Notes under the pieces: model-generated
Told to the model about the DNA's origin: nothing
Seen by the model: only the letters and a program-made list of their open reading frames with translations
The model's database searches: none
Shown: in pieces, positions 35,444 through 42,830 of the stretch
Numbering within the stretch: position 1 is the stretch's first letter
Layout: each line of letters begins with the position of its first letter
Assembly (NCBI RefSeq): GCF_905372525.1
Contig: NZ_CAJPPN010000012.1
Location: 1 to 54,009 of the forward strand
Source: an uncultured Porphyromonas sp.
GTDB lineage: Bacteria > Bacteroidota > Bacteroidia > Bacteroidales > Porphyromonadaceae
Length of the DNA: 54,009 nucleotides
Direction of reading: 5' to 3'
Program-made: the position numbers and the translations under genes

Positions 35444-36931
35444 ATGACTCATCTGAGACGATATCACATCAGTATCCTACTAGCCCTCCTCCTCTCCCTC
35501 AGCGTGGAGGCCTTCGCACAGAGCTCTCGGCGAATGCGGGAGCACGAGGTACAGCGCGAGGAGACCGTCTATAGTATCTCCCGCAGGTACAATACCTCGG
35601 TGGAGCGTATCTACGAGCTCAACCCCTGGGCCAAGAGACAGATCAAGGTCGGAGACAAGCTCCTCATCCCGACCGACACCACCACAAACATCCTGAAGGT
35701 ACAGGAGCGCATGCAAAAGCACCGAGTGGAGGCTGGAGAGACCCTCTATCGCATCACCAAGATCTACGGGATCGAGCTCAGTGACCTACTCCGTGCCAAC
35801 CCTGGAGTGACCTCCGCCAACGTACAGGTGGGCATGGAGCTCAATATCCCCCTTCGCCGGGAGCAGGGTAGCGAAGCCGAGGAGACGAGAGAGACCGAGC
35901 ACCGGGTGGACTCCGTCGCTAGCCGAGTAGCCTCCGCCCCGACACGTGTCCTGATCCTCCTACCCCTGACGAAGGGGCGACGCTACATAGAGTTCTACGA
36001 AGGGTTCCTACTCGGTATGTATGATCTCAAGCGTGCAGGTATCTCCATCCAGCTCACAGCCCTCGATGTCCCCAACGTCGGGGCACTACAGAGCTATATC
36101 GCCACGGGGCAGCTTGCGGACAAGGATCTCGTGATCGGGGGCGTCGACGAGCTCCAGATACGTGCCATAGCAGAGGCCTCGGGCTACAGCTACTACGTCG
36201 TCCCCTTCAGCCGTATAGATGGCCTCACCCCACGGGCTGGCCGTATCATCCTAGCCAATGCCCACTCGACAGATATCGTCGAGCGTACGATCCCCTTCTT
36301 CCTACAGCGCTACAAGGGGCGTGAAGTCGTCTTCACCCGTAGAGCGGGCGACACGGAGGAGCCCTTTGTCACCAAGCTTCGCCCTGCCCTCAAGAAGGCT
36401 GGCATCTCCGCCCGTACCATCACCATCGGGAGCGATAGCCCTACGAACCTCGGGAGTAACATCGTCGTCGTCCCTGTAGGGGCTAACCAGGCACTCGCCC
36501 AGGCGACCATAAACCTCATCGGGGAGCGTACCTCGGGGATCACACTCTTCGGCTACCCACAGTGGCAGAGCTACGGAAGCCCCTTCCAGCAGAGCCTACA
36601 CCGACTGAATGCAACGATCTATACCTCCTTCTTCTTCGACCCTACGAGCTCGGAGTCTAAGGACTTCCTCACCCAGTACAATACTTGGTTTGGTCACAAG
36701 ATCGACAACACCTACCCCAAGTACAGCGTACTGGGCTATGACCTAGCCCGCTACTTCATCCGCTCCTATGCGACCTACGGCAAGGGCTTTGTCACGAGCA
36801 ACACGACCCCCTACAGCGGGCTACAGCTCGACCTATTCCTACAGCCTACCCAGGAGGGGGTGTATACCAATACCCGCTTCTATATGGTCACCTACAGTAG
36901 CTCAGGTTCTATCCAGCGCGAATCAATCTAA
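35444..36931 (+). CDS. LysM-repeat protein with periplasmic-binding-like domain
   Basis: From the ATG at 35444 the protein has 495 residues with a Sec signal (ALLLSLSVEAFAQ). Two LysM peptidoglycan-binding repeats follow at about 30-75 (VYSISRRYNTSVERIYELNP) and 85-135 (LYRITKIYGIELSDLLRANP). The C-terminal 300 residues look like a type I periplasmic-binding fold (RVLILLPLTKGRRYIEFYEG, DLVIGGVDELQIRAIAEASG), as in LpoA-like or LIVBP-like proteins. It is probably periplasmic, tied to peptidoglycan, and may control cell-wall enzymes; a D,D-carboxypeptidase-like gene lies in the same cluster. The next gene starts 3 nt after its stop. Confidence 0.8.
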   Translation: MTHLRRYHISILLALLLSLSVEAFAQSSRRMREHEVQREETVYSISRRYNTSVERIYELNPWAKRQIKVGDKLLIPTDTTTNILKVQERMQKHRVEAGETLYRITKIYGIELSDLLRANPGVTSANVQVGMELNIPLRREQGSEAEETRETEHRVDSVASRVASAPTRVLILLPLTKGRRYIEFYEGFLLGMYDLKRAGISIQLTALDVPNVGALQSYIATGQLADKDLVIGGVDELQIRAIAEASGYSYYVVPFSRIDGLTPRAGRIILANAHSTDIVERTIPFFLQRYKGREVVFTRRAGDTEEPFVTKLRPALKKAGISARTITIGSDSPTNLGSNIVVVPVGANQALAQATINLIGERTSGITLFGYPQWQSYGSPFQQSLHRLNATIYTSFFFDPTSSESKDFLTQYNTWFGHKIDNTYPKYSVLGYDLARYFIRSYATYGKGFVTSNTTPYSGLQLDLFLQPTQEGVYTNTRFYMVTYSSSGSIQRESI

Positions 36932-36934
36932 CCG

Positions 36935-37609
36935 ATGAGACGAGCTACCCTACTATCTCTCTTTCTCCTATTACTCCCCCCGCTATCCCTCGGGGCTCAG
37001 GAGACCGCGAAGCCAGCCTTTCATCAGAGGCTCTCCCTCGGGGTACATGGGGGTGTCCTGGCGAGTCGCTTCTCCTTTGTCCCTACAGTCAGCCAGCGGC
37101 TACACCTAGGGCCTATGCTGGGGATGAAGCTTCGCTACGATGTGGAGCGTGGCGCCTCCCTTCAGCTGGAGGTCAATGCGGTACAGACGGGATGGAGGGA
37201 GAAGTATGACGCCGCTGCCACGAGCTACGTGCGAGACCTAACCTATCTGGAGACGCCTCTGATGGCGCACCTCTACCTCGGAGAGCGTAACATGCGCCTC
37301 TTCGTCAATGCTGGACCCTTTGTTGGCTATGCGCTCTCGGAGCGGAGCACCGCTACAGGAGAGGCCAATATGTCTGCAACAGACCTCGTGCGCCACGCCA
37401 AGGCGCTACAGAGTCGGTTCTTCTGGGGGCTAGGCGGAGGGCCGGGCCTTAGTATCGGGCTCGGGGCTCATCACCGAATAGAGCTCGAGGGACGCTTCGT
37501 CTACGGCTTCGGCAACATCTGGGATACCGACCGCTCCAACACCCAGACCTATGTCCAGTCCTCAGAGGTACGCTTTGGGGGCTTCCTTAGCTACCTCTTC
37601 ACCTTCTGA
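36935..37609 (+). CDS. outer-membrane beta-barrel protein, PorT-like
   Basis: The 224-residue protein has a Sec signal (LSLGAQE) and then alternating amphipathic strands typical of an eight-stranded barrel of the OMP_b-brl_2/PorT family (LSLGVHGGVLASRFSF, YLETPLMAHLYLG, FVNAGPFVGYALS, LGGGPGLSIGLG), ending in a Phe. PorT proper is a component of the type IX secretion system in Porphyromonas; I cannot tell this protein from other members of the wide family. It follows the LysM gene by 3 nt. Confidence 0.7.
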   Translation: MRRATLLSLFLLLLPPLSLGAQETAKPAFHQRLSLGVHGGVLASRFSFVPTVSQRLHLGPMLGMKLRYDVERGASLQLEVNAVQTGWREKYDAAATSYVRDLTYLETPLMAHLYLGERNMRLFVNAGPFVGYALSERSTATGEANMSATDLVRHAKALQSRFFWGLGGGPGLSIGLGAHHRIELEGRFVYGFGNIWDTDRSNTQTYVQSSEVRFGGFLSYLFTF

Positions 37610-37704
37610 CCCTTCACGAAAGCTATACGTACACCCTGATCCGACCTCACACGAGGGGGAGGAATGGGTGGCGTCGAACAACTCATATCAATACTAAGAT
37701 CCCT

Positions 37705-38232
37705 ATGAACTCTCTCAGAAAGCACCTCCTAGCCCTAGGCCTCCTGCTCAGCCTAGGAGCTAGTGCTCATGCCCAGAGCAGTGACAAGACAGGCTACGTC
37801 AATGCTGCCAACGTCAATATGCGTAGCTCCCCCTCCGTCCAGTCCAAGGTCGTAGGCAAGCTACAGAAAGGGGATGCCGTCCTCGTCCTCAAGCGATCAC
37901 AGACCAACAGCGATAGGATCGAGGCAATCCTCCTCAAGGACGCTAAGTTCTACTCCCAGGAGGGTGAATACCGCTTCACCCTCCCTAAGGGTAAGGCAGT
38001 AGTACTACTCGCCTTCGATCCCGACGCAGATGTCTACCACGTCTCCTATGTCAATGCTGGGCTCAGGGGCCATGCCAAGCTTGACCGCTCCTCGGTCAAG
38101 ACCATCACCAACGAGCTCTGGTACTACGTACAGACGCTGAAGAGCAAGCAACGAGCCTGGGTACTAGCCCGCTACATCGATCTGGGCGAGGATATCGAAG
38201 AAGACTCTATCGTGGTCTATGAAGAAGACTAA
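37705..38232 (+). CDS. secreted bacterial SH3-domain protein
   Basis: The 175-residue protein has a Sec signal (LGASAHAQS) and an SH3b-type domain at about 29-60 (GYVNAANVNMRSSPSVQSKV, VVGKLQKGDAVLVL), which usually binds peptidoglycan. The rest is beta-rich with a second possible SH3-like part and an acidic tail. Its last 14 nt overlap the start of the M15 peptidase gene, so the two are translationally coupled and probably act together on the cell wall. Confidence 0.75.
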   Translation: MNSLRKHLLALGLLLSLGASAHAQSSDKTGYVNAANVNMRSSPSVQSKVVGKLQKGDAVLVLKRSQTNSDRIEAILLKDAKFYSQEGEYRFTLPKGKAVVLLAFDPDADVYHVSYVNAGLRGHAKLDRSSVKTITNELWYYVQTLKSKQRAWVLARYIDLGEDIEEDSIVVYEED

Positions 38233-39049
38233 GCGACTCCTCGGCCCAGCCCTCCTCGCTCTCCTCATGCTCAGCCTAGGGACGCTCTACGGGCAGAGAC
38301 CTCGGGGCAAACGGAGCAAGGTACAAGCTCCGAAGACGGCCACGTCAGCGACAGCGGGCTCAGACAGTACGCAGGCGAAGACCTTCCTCCCAGCGAGTCG
38401 CGCCCTGGTGACAGGTAGGGTATCCTATGTGAGAAACCCACACTTCCGCCAGCTGGGCTCTAAGTACTCTGTCCCCTCCCGTCAGATCTACCTCCAGCGG
38501 ATCGTCGCCGACCAGTTCGAGGCGATGAGCGAGGCTGCAGCCCAGGAAGGAATCACCCTCAGAGCACTCTCTGGAACACGTACCTTCGAGCAGCAGAAGG
38601 GGATCTGGGAGCGTAAGTGGAGTACCCGCAAGGGGGCACCCGAGGAGCGTGCCCGAGACATCCTCCTCTACAGCTCCATGCCTATGACCTCCCGCCACCA
38701 CTGGGGGACGGACATCGACATCAACAATCTCGAGAACTCCTACTTCGCTACAGGCCGGGGAAAGGCCGAGTATGAGTGGCTCTGCCGGCATGGTCACGAA
38801 TACGGCTTCGCTCAGGTCTTCACCGAGAAGACGGGTGGACGTCCAGGCTACGAGCTGGAGAAGTGGCATTGGTCCTACCTCCCAGCCGCCGAAGTCTACC
38901 TCCAGTACTACCACGACCACATCGGTGAGCAGGACATCACTGGCTTCACTGGGTCGGAGACGGCTGGCCCCCTCAGAGTGATCGCGGACTATGTGGGAGG
39001 CGTAGAGACTCCTAGAGCTCGGGCACTCTTCCCCTGGAGTAAGAAGTAG
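38219..39049 (+). CDS. M15-family D-alanyl-D-alanine carboxypeptidase-like protein
   Basis: The 276-residue protein has a Sec signal (LSLGTLYGQ), a basic linker and an M15B/VanY-type zinc peptidase domain. The zinc-site segments are visible: SRHHWGTDIDINN (His and Asp ligands) and ELEKWHWSYLP (catalytic Glu and His ligand). GTRTFEQQKGIWERKW is a further family segment. It should trim peptidoglycan stem peptides in the periplasm. It overlaps the SH3-domain gene and ends the cluster that starts with the LysM protein; a terminator follows. Confidence 0.87.
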   Translation: MKKTKRLLGPALLALLMLSLGTLYGQRPRGKRSKVQAPKTATSATAGSDSTQAKTFLPASRALVTGRVSYVRNPHFRQLGSKYSVPSRQIYLQRIVADQFEAMSEAAAQEGITLRALSGTRTFEQQKGIWERKWSTRKGAPEERARDILLYSSMPMTSRHHWGTDIDINNLENSYFATGRGKAEYEWLCRHGHEYGFAQVFTEKTGGRPGYELEKWHWSYLPAAEVYLQYYHDHIGEQDITGFTGSETAGPLRVIADYVGGVETPRARALFPWSKK

Positions 39050-39078
39050 TCCCTCAGCCTACGACTTAGACAAAGTAA

Positions 39079-39124
39079 CCATAGAGGCCACCTCCAGCCT
39101 ATGTGCTGAGGGTAGCCTCTATGG
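39079..39124 (+). terminator. terminator hairpin of the cell-wall gene cluster
   Basis: A 10-bp outer stem (39079-39088 with 39115-39124), with a few extra inner pairs, is followed by CTTTCT. It lies 30 nt past the M15 peptidase stop. Confidence 0.72.
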
Positions 39125-39254
39125 CTTTCTCCGACTCTATCGTCCGCCCCTCAGCCTGCAGGCCATTCCCGCCCCACCCTATACCCCACCTAACTGGATG
39201 CAACGGGGCTATAGGCTCTCTGAGTAGAACGGATATGCCCCCCTGGAGACATCG

Positions 39255-39455
39255 TGGCTTCTTATTCATAAGGTTATTCCCCTCGGATTAACCTCACATC
39301 CACTTAATTTTCCGACACCATACGAAAACAACTTTATAAACACAGCGTACACATCAACAAATAAACAAGAAATAGGCAACCTTATTAAAAACGAGACAAT
39401 AAGACACGGAAAGCTTAAAATAGAGTAGAACATATCGTTTTTCTTTATAAATTTG
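39255..39455 (+). other. A/T-rich patch upstream of the Sel1-like gene
   Basis: About 200 bp are much richer in A and T than the flanks and carry no gene. The patch contains homopolymeric A and T tracts of the kind found in UP elements or bending sequences, and ends at a -7 box. It may be a regulatory region or a remnant of foreign DNA. Confidence 0.5.
39448..39455 (+). promoter_or_regulatory. -7 box plus leader palindrome for the 39532 gene
   Basis: TAAATTTG is an exact -7 match. In the predicted leader, GGTTACC (39470-39476) and GGTAACC (39486-39492) form a 7-bp inverted repeat, which could be an operator or a leader hairpin. Confidence 0.6.
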
Positions 39456-39531
39456 TAGTAAGAAAGATGGGTTACCAGTAACACGGGTAACCATGAGGGA
39501 GTAGGATCACGAACTAAAAAACATCAAGGTA

Positions 39532-39924
39532 ATGGCAAACATCTTCACGCAGCTCCTACAGTGGCTCAGAGGTCAGGGAGCCCAACGATCTAGTCAAGAA
39601 GGCCTCCACACGCCCGACCACGAGGCGACCCGATACACAACCTATCCCACCCTAGAGGCTATCGAGCAGACCGAACGAGTAGAGAATATCTCCGCAGAGT
39701 CCCTCCTCTCTCTGGCCAAGCAGTGCATGAACCCTAAGCGTCCCCCCGTAGACTACGACACGGCACTCTACTATGCTGAGGTAGCCGCCGAACGAGGTAG
39801 CCGTGAGGGGATCGAGCTCGTCATCCAGCTCCTCGAGGGGAACTATCCCGAGGGGGATCACACGGAGCTCCTAGCCTTCTGGCGACGCACCCGTGCACAG
39901 ATGAACCAGGAGAGCGCACAGTAG
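39532..39924 (+). CDS. small Sel1-like hypothetical protein
   Basis: The 130-residue hydrophilic protein lacks a signal peptide. Its middle (YDTALYYAEVAAERGSREGI, about 82-101) resembles one Sel1/TPR-type helical repeat; the N-terminus (FTQLLQWLRGQ) could be an amphipathic helix. I do not recognise the family. It is alone, with a -7 box about 80 nt upstream in an A/T-rich patch and a weak hairpin downstream. Confidence 0.6.
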   Translation: MANIFTQLLQWLRGQGAQRSSQEGLHTPDHEATRYTTYPTLEAIEQTERVENISAESLLSLAKQCMNPKRPPVDYDTALYYAEVAAERGSREGIELVIQLLEGNYPEGDHTELLAFWRRTRAQMNQESAQ

Positions 39925-39975
39925 GAGCTCGCCTGAGAGGCACGCTCATCCCCCTAGGCTCGTCGCCCTATACGC

Positions 39976-39999
39976 TACCCCTCACACTAAAAAGGGGTA
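39976..39999 (+). terminator. weak hairpin after the Sel1-like gene
   Basis: TACCCCT (39976-39982) and AGGGGTA (39993-39999) form a 7-bp stem about 50 nt past the stop; no U-run follows. Confidence 0.35.
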
Positions 40000-40287
40000 C
40001 ATCCGCATAGAGAGGAGCCCAGGACAAGACCTCAACGAGACCGAGGCAAGACACACCAACACACCAGGCCTAAGGAGGACGTTACCCTAAGCACACACCA
40101 GCTATTCACTCAGTGAAATGGGTGAAGTACCCTCAGCCGAGGCAACGAACGCTTCCTTCCCCTTCTGTATAGGCCGGGCGACTATCGCCTCCCCAATCAG
40201 CCCCCCCTTGCACCTGAGATGAGAAGACTCACAGACTAAGCCCCATACTAAGGGAGAAAATAGAGGCTTGTATCCACGAAAGTTTAC
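40000..40287. other. intergenic, nothing recognised
   Basis: No gene, repeat or RNA signal was recognised between the Sel1-like gene and the Lrp-type regulator; the minus-strand open frame overlapping the regulator start has no supporting features. Confidence 0.45.
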
Positions 40288-40295
40288 TATTTTTG
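40288..40295 (+). promoter_or_regulatory. -7 box of the lrp-xseA unit
   Basis: TATTTTTG matches the -7 consensus. A TTG at 40268-40270 is 17 nt upstream, shorter than usual. The likely start site near 40302 argues for translation from the ATG at 40328. Confidence 0.55.
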
Positions 40296-40327
40296 TAGAA
40301 TAGATGTCACGAAAGTACCTACCCACA

Positions 40328-40798
40328 ATGAAGAAGCTAAATGATTTGGATCTAAAGATACTCAGGCGACTCACGACCAATGCCCGCGTCCCCCTGCGTG
40401 ACGTAGCTGAGGGAGAGAACAGCTCTCGCTCCTCGGTGAATCAGCGACTGCAGCGGATGATAGAGAGCGGCGTGATCACCTCGCTGAAGTACCATGTAGA
40501 TCCTAGAAAACTAGGCTATAATACGTGTACCTTTGTCGGTGTAAAGCTCGAGAAGGGCTCGCTCTACAAGGAGGTGGCCGAGCGCCTCAAGGAGATCCCC
40601 GAGATCACGGAGTGCCACTTCACGACAGGGCCATACACGCTGATGGTCAAGCTCTATGCACTGGATAACAATGACCTCATGCGCATCCTCAACGGGACGA
40701 TCCAGGGGATCCCTGGCGTCATCGCTACCGAGACGCTCATCTCCCTAGATGTAGGCTTCGAGCGGAGTATCCATATCCCCACAGAGGTACCCCTATAG
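40328..40798 (+). CDS. Lrp/AsnC-family transcriptional regulator
   Basis: From the ATG at 40328 the protein has 156 residues, the family length. An N-terminal winged helix-turn-helix (LDLKILRRLTTNARVPLRDV, SRSSVNQRLQRMIESGVI) precedes a C-terminal RAM domain for effector binding (VGVKLEKGSLYKEVAERL, ECHFTTGPYTLMVKLYA). Such proteins sense amino acids and bind DNA as multimers. The ATG eight codons upstream lies almost at the predicted transcript start and is less likely. Its stop overlaps the GTG start of xseA by one base. Confidence 0.9.
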   Translation: MKKLNDLDLKILRRLTTNARVPLRDVAEGENSSRSSVNQRLQRMIESGVITSLKYHVDPRKLGYNTCTFVGVKLEKGSLYKEVAERLKEIPEITECHFTTGPYTLMVKLYALDNNDLMRILNGTIQGIPGVIATETLISLDVGFERSIHIPTEVPL

Positions 40799-42252
40799 TG
40801 GAGCCCGAGACCCCACGTTCCTTTAGCCTATCGGAGCTCCTTGGCTCGGTAAGGCGTTGTCTAGAGCACTCCTTCCCCCAGTGCTATTGGGTGCGAGCAG
40901 AGGTGAGCGACCTACGCCAATCAGGGCTACAGGGACATGCCTATCTGGAGCTCCTAGAGAAGGGTGCCCGTGGAGAGATCGTAGCCCGTGTCCGTGGGGT
41001 TATCTGGGCATCAGTCTATGCCGAGATACAGCGTCGCTTCGTACGTAGTGGTATCGGACAGCTCTCCTCCGGGATGAGTATCCTGACACTCGTCCGTATA
41101 TCCTACCACGAGCAGTACGGGCTGAGCCTACAGATCACCGATATAGACCCAAGCTATTCGCTGGGAGAGATCGCTCGGCTACGACTAGAGACCCTCGCTC
41201 GGCTACGCAAGGAGGGGCTCTACGACATGAACAAGGGGCTCCCCCTGCCTAGTCCCCTACAGCGTCTCGCGATCATCTCCTCAGCCACCGCAGCTGGATA
41301 TGGGGACTTCGTGCGCCAGCTCCATGACAATGCCTATGGTGTACCCTTCTACACCGCACTCTTCACCGCCCAGATGCAGGGAGAGCACACGACCGAGAGT
41401 GTGCTGGCGGCCTTAGATCGTATCGATAGACACCGTGAGCACTTCGACGCCGTGGTCATCATCCGTGGAGGGGGAGCTGTGAGTGAGCTCCGAGCCTTCG
41501 ACGAATACCGTCTGTGCGAGGTCTGCGCTCAGTATCCTCTACCCATCATCTCTGGGATAGGACATGAGCGAGATGAGTCCGTCCTCGACCTTATCGCCCA
41601 TACGTCCCTCAAGACCCCGACAGCCGTAGCAGCTTTCCTCATCGATAGTCAGGTAGTACTCCTCAGCCAGCTACAGGAGATACAGCGACGCCTCCCCGAG
41701 CTCCTACAGAGGCTCTCCCTAGGCCGTGGGTTGGCCTTGCAGGGCTTGATCACCCGACTACAGCTCGCTCCACGAGAGCACCTCGAGCGTGAGCTTCGGC
41801 TGGGTGAGCGCCTACGAGCTCGGCTACAGCTAGGCACACAGACCTATCTACAGCACGCACGACACACCCTCGGCCGGCAGGTAGAGCGCATCCCCTCCAG
41901 CCTCCGCTATCGGATACAAGAGATGAAGCACAGCCTCATCCGCCTCACAGCACCTCTTCCTCTACTGCTGACCCATCGTCTAGACCGAGAGCGTACGCAG
42001 CTCAGTCATTGGGAACAGGCTATCCGCCTCTCCCATCCCGACAACATCCTCAGGCGAGGCTTCAGTATCGTCTCTTCCCACGGGGCTATCCTCACCTCGA
42101 GTAGCTCCATCTCTGTAGGCCAAGCGCTCGAGCTACGTTTCCATGACGGGGTCGTCCATACCCTAGCCCAGTCCATCCAGAGCGAAGCCTATAGCGGACT
42201 TGTCCGAGTGCACGAGGCTGGTGTAGCGGATCAGGAGACTGTCGAGCAGTAA
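40798..42252 (+). CDS. xseA: exodeoxyribonuclease VII large subunit
   Basis: The 484-residue protein has the N-terminal OB-fold (FPQCYWVRAEVSDLRQSGLQ, HAYLELLEK) and the exonuclease VII catalytic region (LQRLAIISSATAAGYGDFV, VVIIRGGGAVSELRAFDEY, ISGIGHERDESVLDLIAHTS, KTPTAVAAFLI). A long coiled-coil follows, then the C-terminal segment NILRRGFSIVSSHGAIL. It degrades single-stranded DNA together with the small subunit. Start is GTG in TAGTG, overlapping the regulator stop. The small-subunit gene xseB, often next to xseA, is not found before the terminator. Confidence 0.94.
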   Translation: MEPETPRSFSLSELLGSVRRCLEHSFPQCYWVRAEVSDLRQSGLQGHAYLELLEKGARGEIVARVRGVIWASVYAEIQRRFVRSGIGQLSSGMSILTLVRISYHEQYGLSLQITDIDPSYSLGEIARLRLETLARLRKEGLYDMNKGLPLPSPLQRLAIISSATAAGYGDFVRQLHDNAYGVPFYTALFTAQMQGEHTTESVLAALDRIDRHREHFDAVVIIRGGGAVSELRAFDEYRLCEVCAQYPLPIISGIGHERDESVLDLIAHTSLKTPTAVAAFLIDSQVVLLSQLQEIQRRLPELLQRLSLGRGLALQGLITRLQLAPREHLERELRLGERLRARLQLGTQTYLQHARHTLGRQVERIPSSLRYRIQEMKHSLIRLTAPLPLLLTHRLDRERTQLSHWEQAIRLSHPDNILRRGFSIVSSHGAILTSSSSISVGQALELRFHDGVVHTLAQSIQSEAYSGLVRVHEAGVADQETVEQ

Positions 42253-42273
42253 TCCCCCCACTAGTAGCCAAAG

Positions 42274-42313
42274 CGAGGCGGCGGTGCAGTCCGTAGACTA
42301 CACCGCCGCCTCG
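42274..42313. terminator. convergent terminator between xseA and V-ATPase operon
   Basis: A 13-bp stem (42274-42286 with 42301-42313) has a loop that can pair further (AGTC with GACT). It lies between converging genes and can serve both strands. Confidence 0.82.
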
Positions 42314-42336
42314 TCGCTATATTATATGGTAGGGGG

Positions 42337-42795
42337 CTAGAGCGAGAGCACCGTGAGGATCGTCACCAGCAGCGCAAGGATCGCATACAGCTCAGGGAAG
42401 ACGGCCATCACCATCGTCGCACTGAAAACATTCGTCCCATTCCCGATCGTCTGAATACCGTTAGCACAGACCTGCGCCTGGCGGATAGCCGAGTAGGCAC
42501 CTACCACCCCGAGGATAATCCCTGTACCAAAGATTGCCCAGGCAGCAAAGGTAGAGATAGCACCCGCAGCCAGTAGTTTATTGAGTACTCCCTTGGTCAT
42601 ATAGAAGCCGACGAAGCCATAGAGCCCCTGTGAGCTAGGGAGTGCAGAGAGCCCGATGTACTGCCCTAGAGCGTCGGGGTTCTTCTTCATCGCACCAACG
42701 GTAGCATTACCGCAGATCGTCACACCGATACTGCTACCGATACCTGTCAGACCTACCATCAGCGCAATGCCGAGGAAAGATAACATCTCATTCAT
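42337..42795 (-). CDS. ntpK: V-type ATPase proteolipid subunit K
   Basis: The 152-residue protein has four membrane helices, as expected of a duplicated c-type proteolipid (GLTGIGSSIGVTICGNATVG; ILGVVGAYSAIRQAQVCANG; VMAVFPELYAILALLVTIL). The Glu in FPELYAIL fits the ion-binding carboxylate of the last hairpin; no matching carboxylate is obvious in the first. It forms the rotor ring that carries H+ or Na+. It is the last gene of the operon, 35 nt after subunit I. Confidence 0.92.
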   Translation of the reverse strand: MNEMLSFLGIALMVGLTGIGSSIGVTICGNATVGAMKKNPDALGQYIGLSALPSSQGLYGFVGFYMTKGVLNKLLAAGAISTFAAWAIFGTGIILGVVGAYSAIRQAQVCANGIQTIGNGTNVFSATMVMAVFPELYAILALLVTILTVLSL

Positions 42796-42830
42796 AATCT
42801 TACTTAAGTTAATGTGGGTTTATGTTGTTC

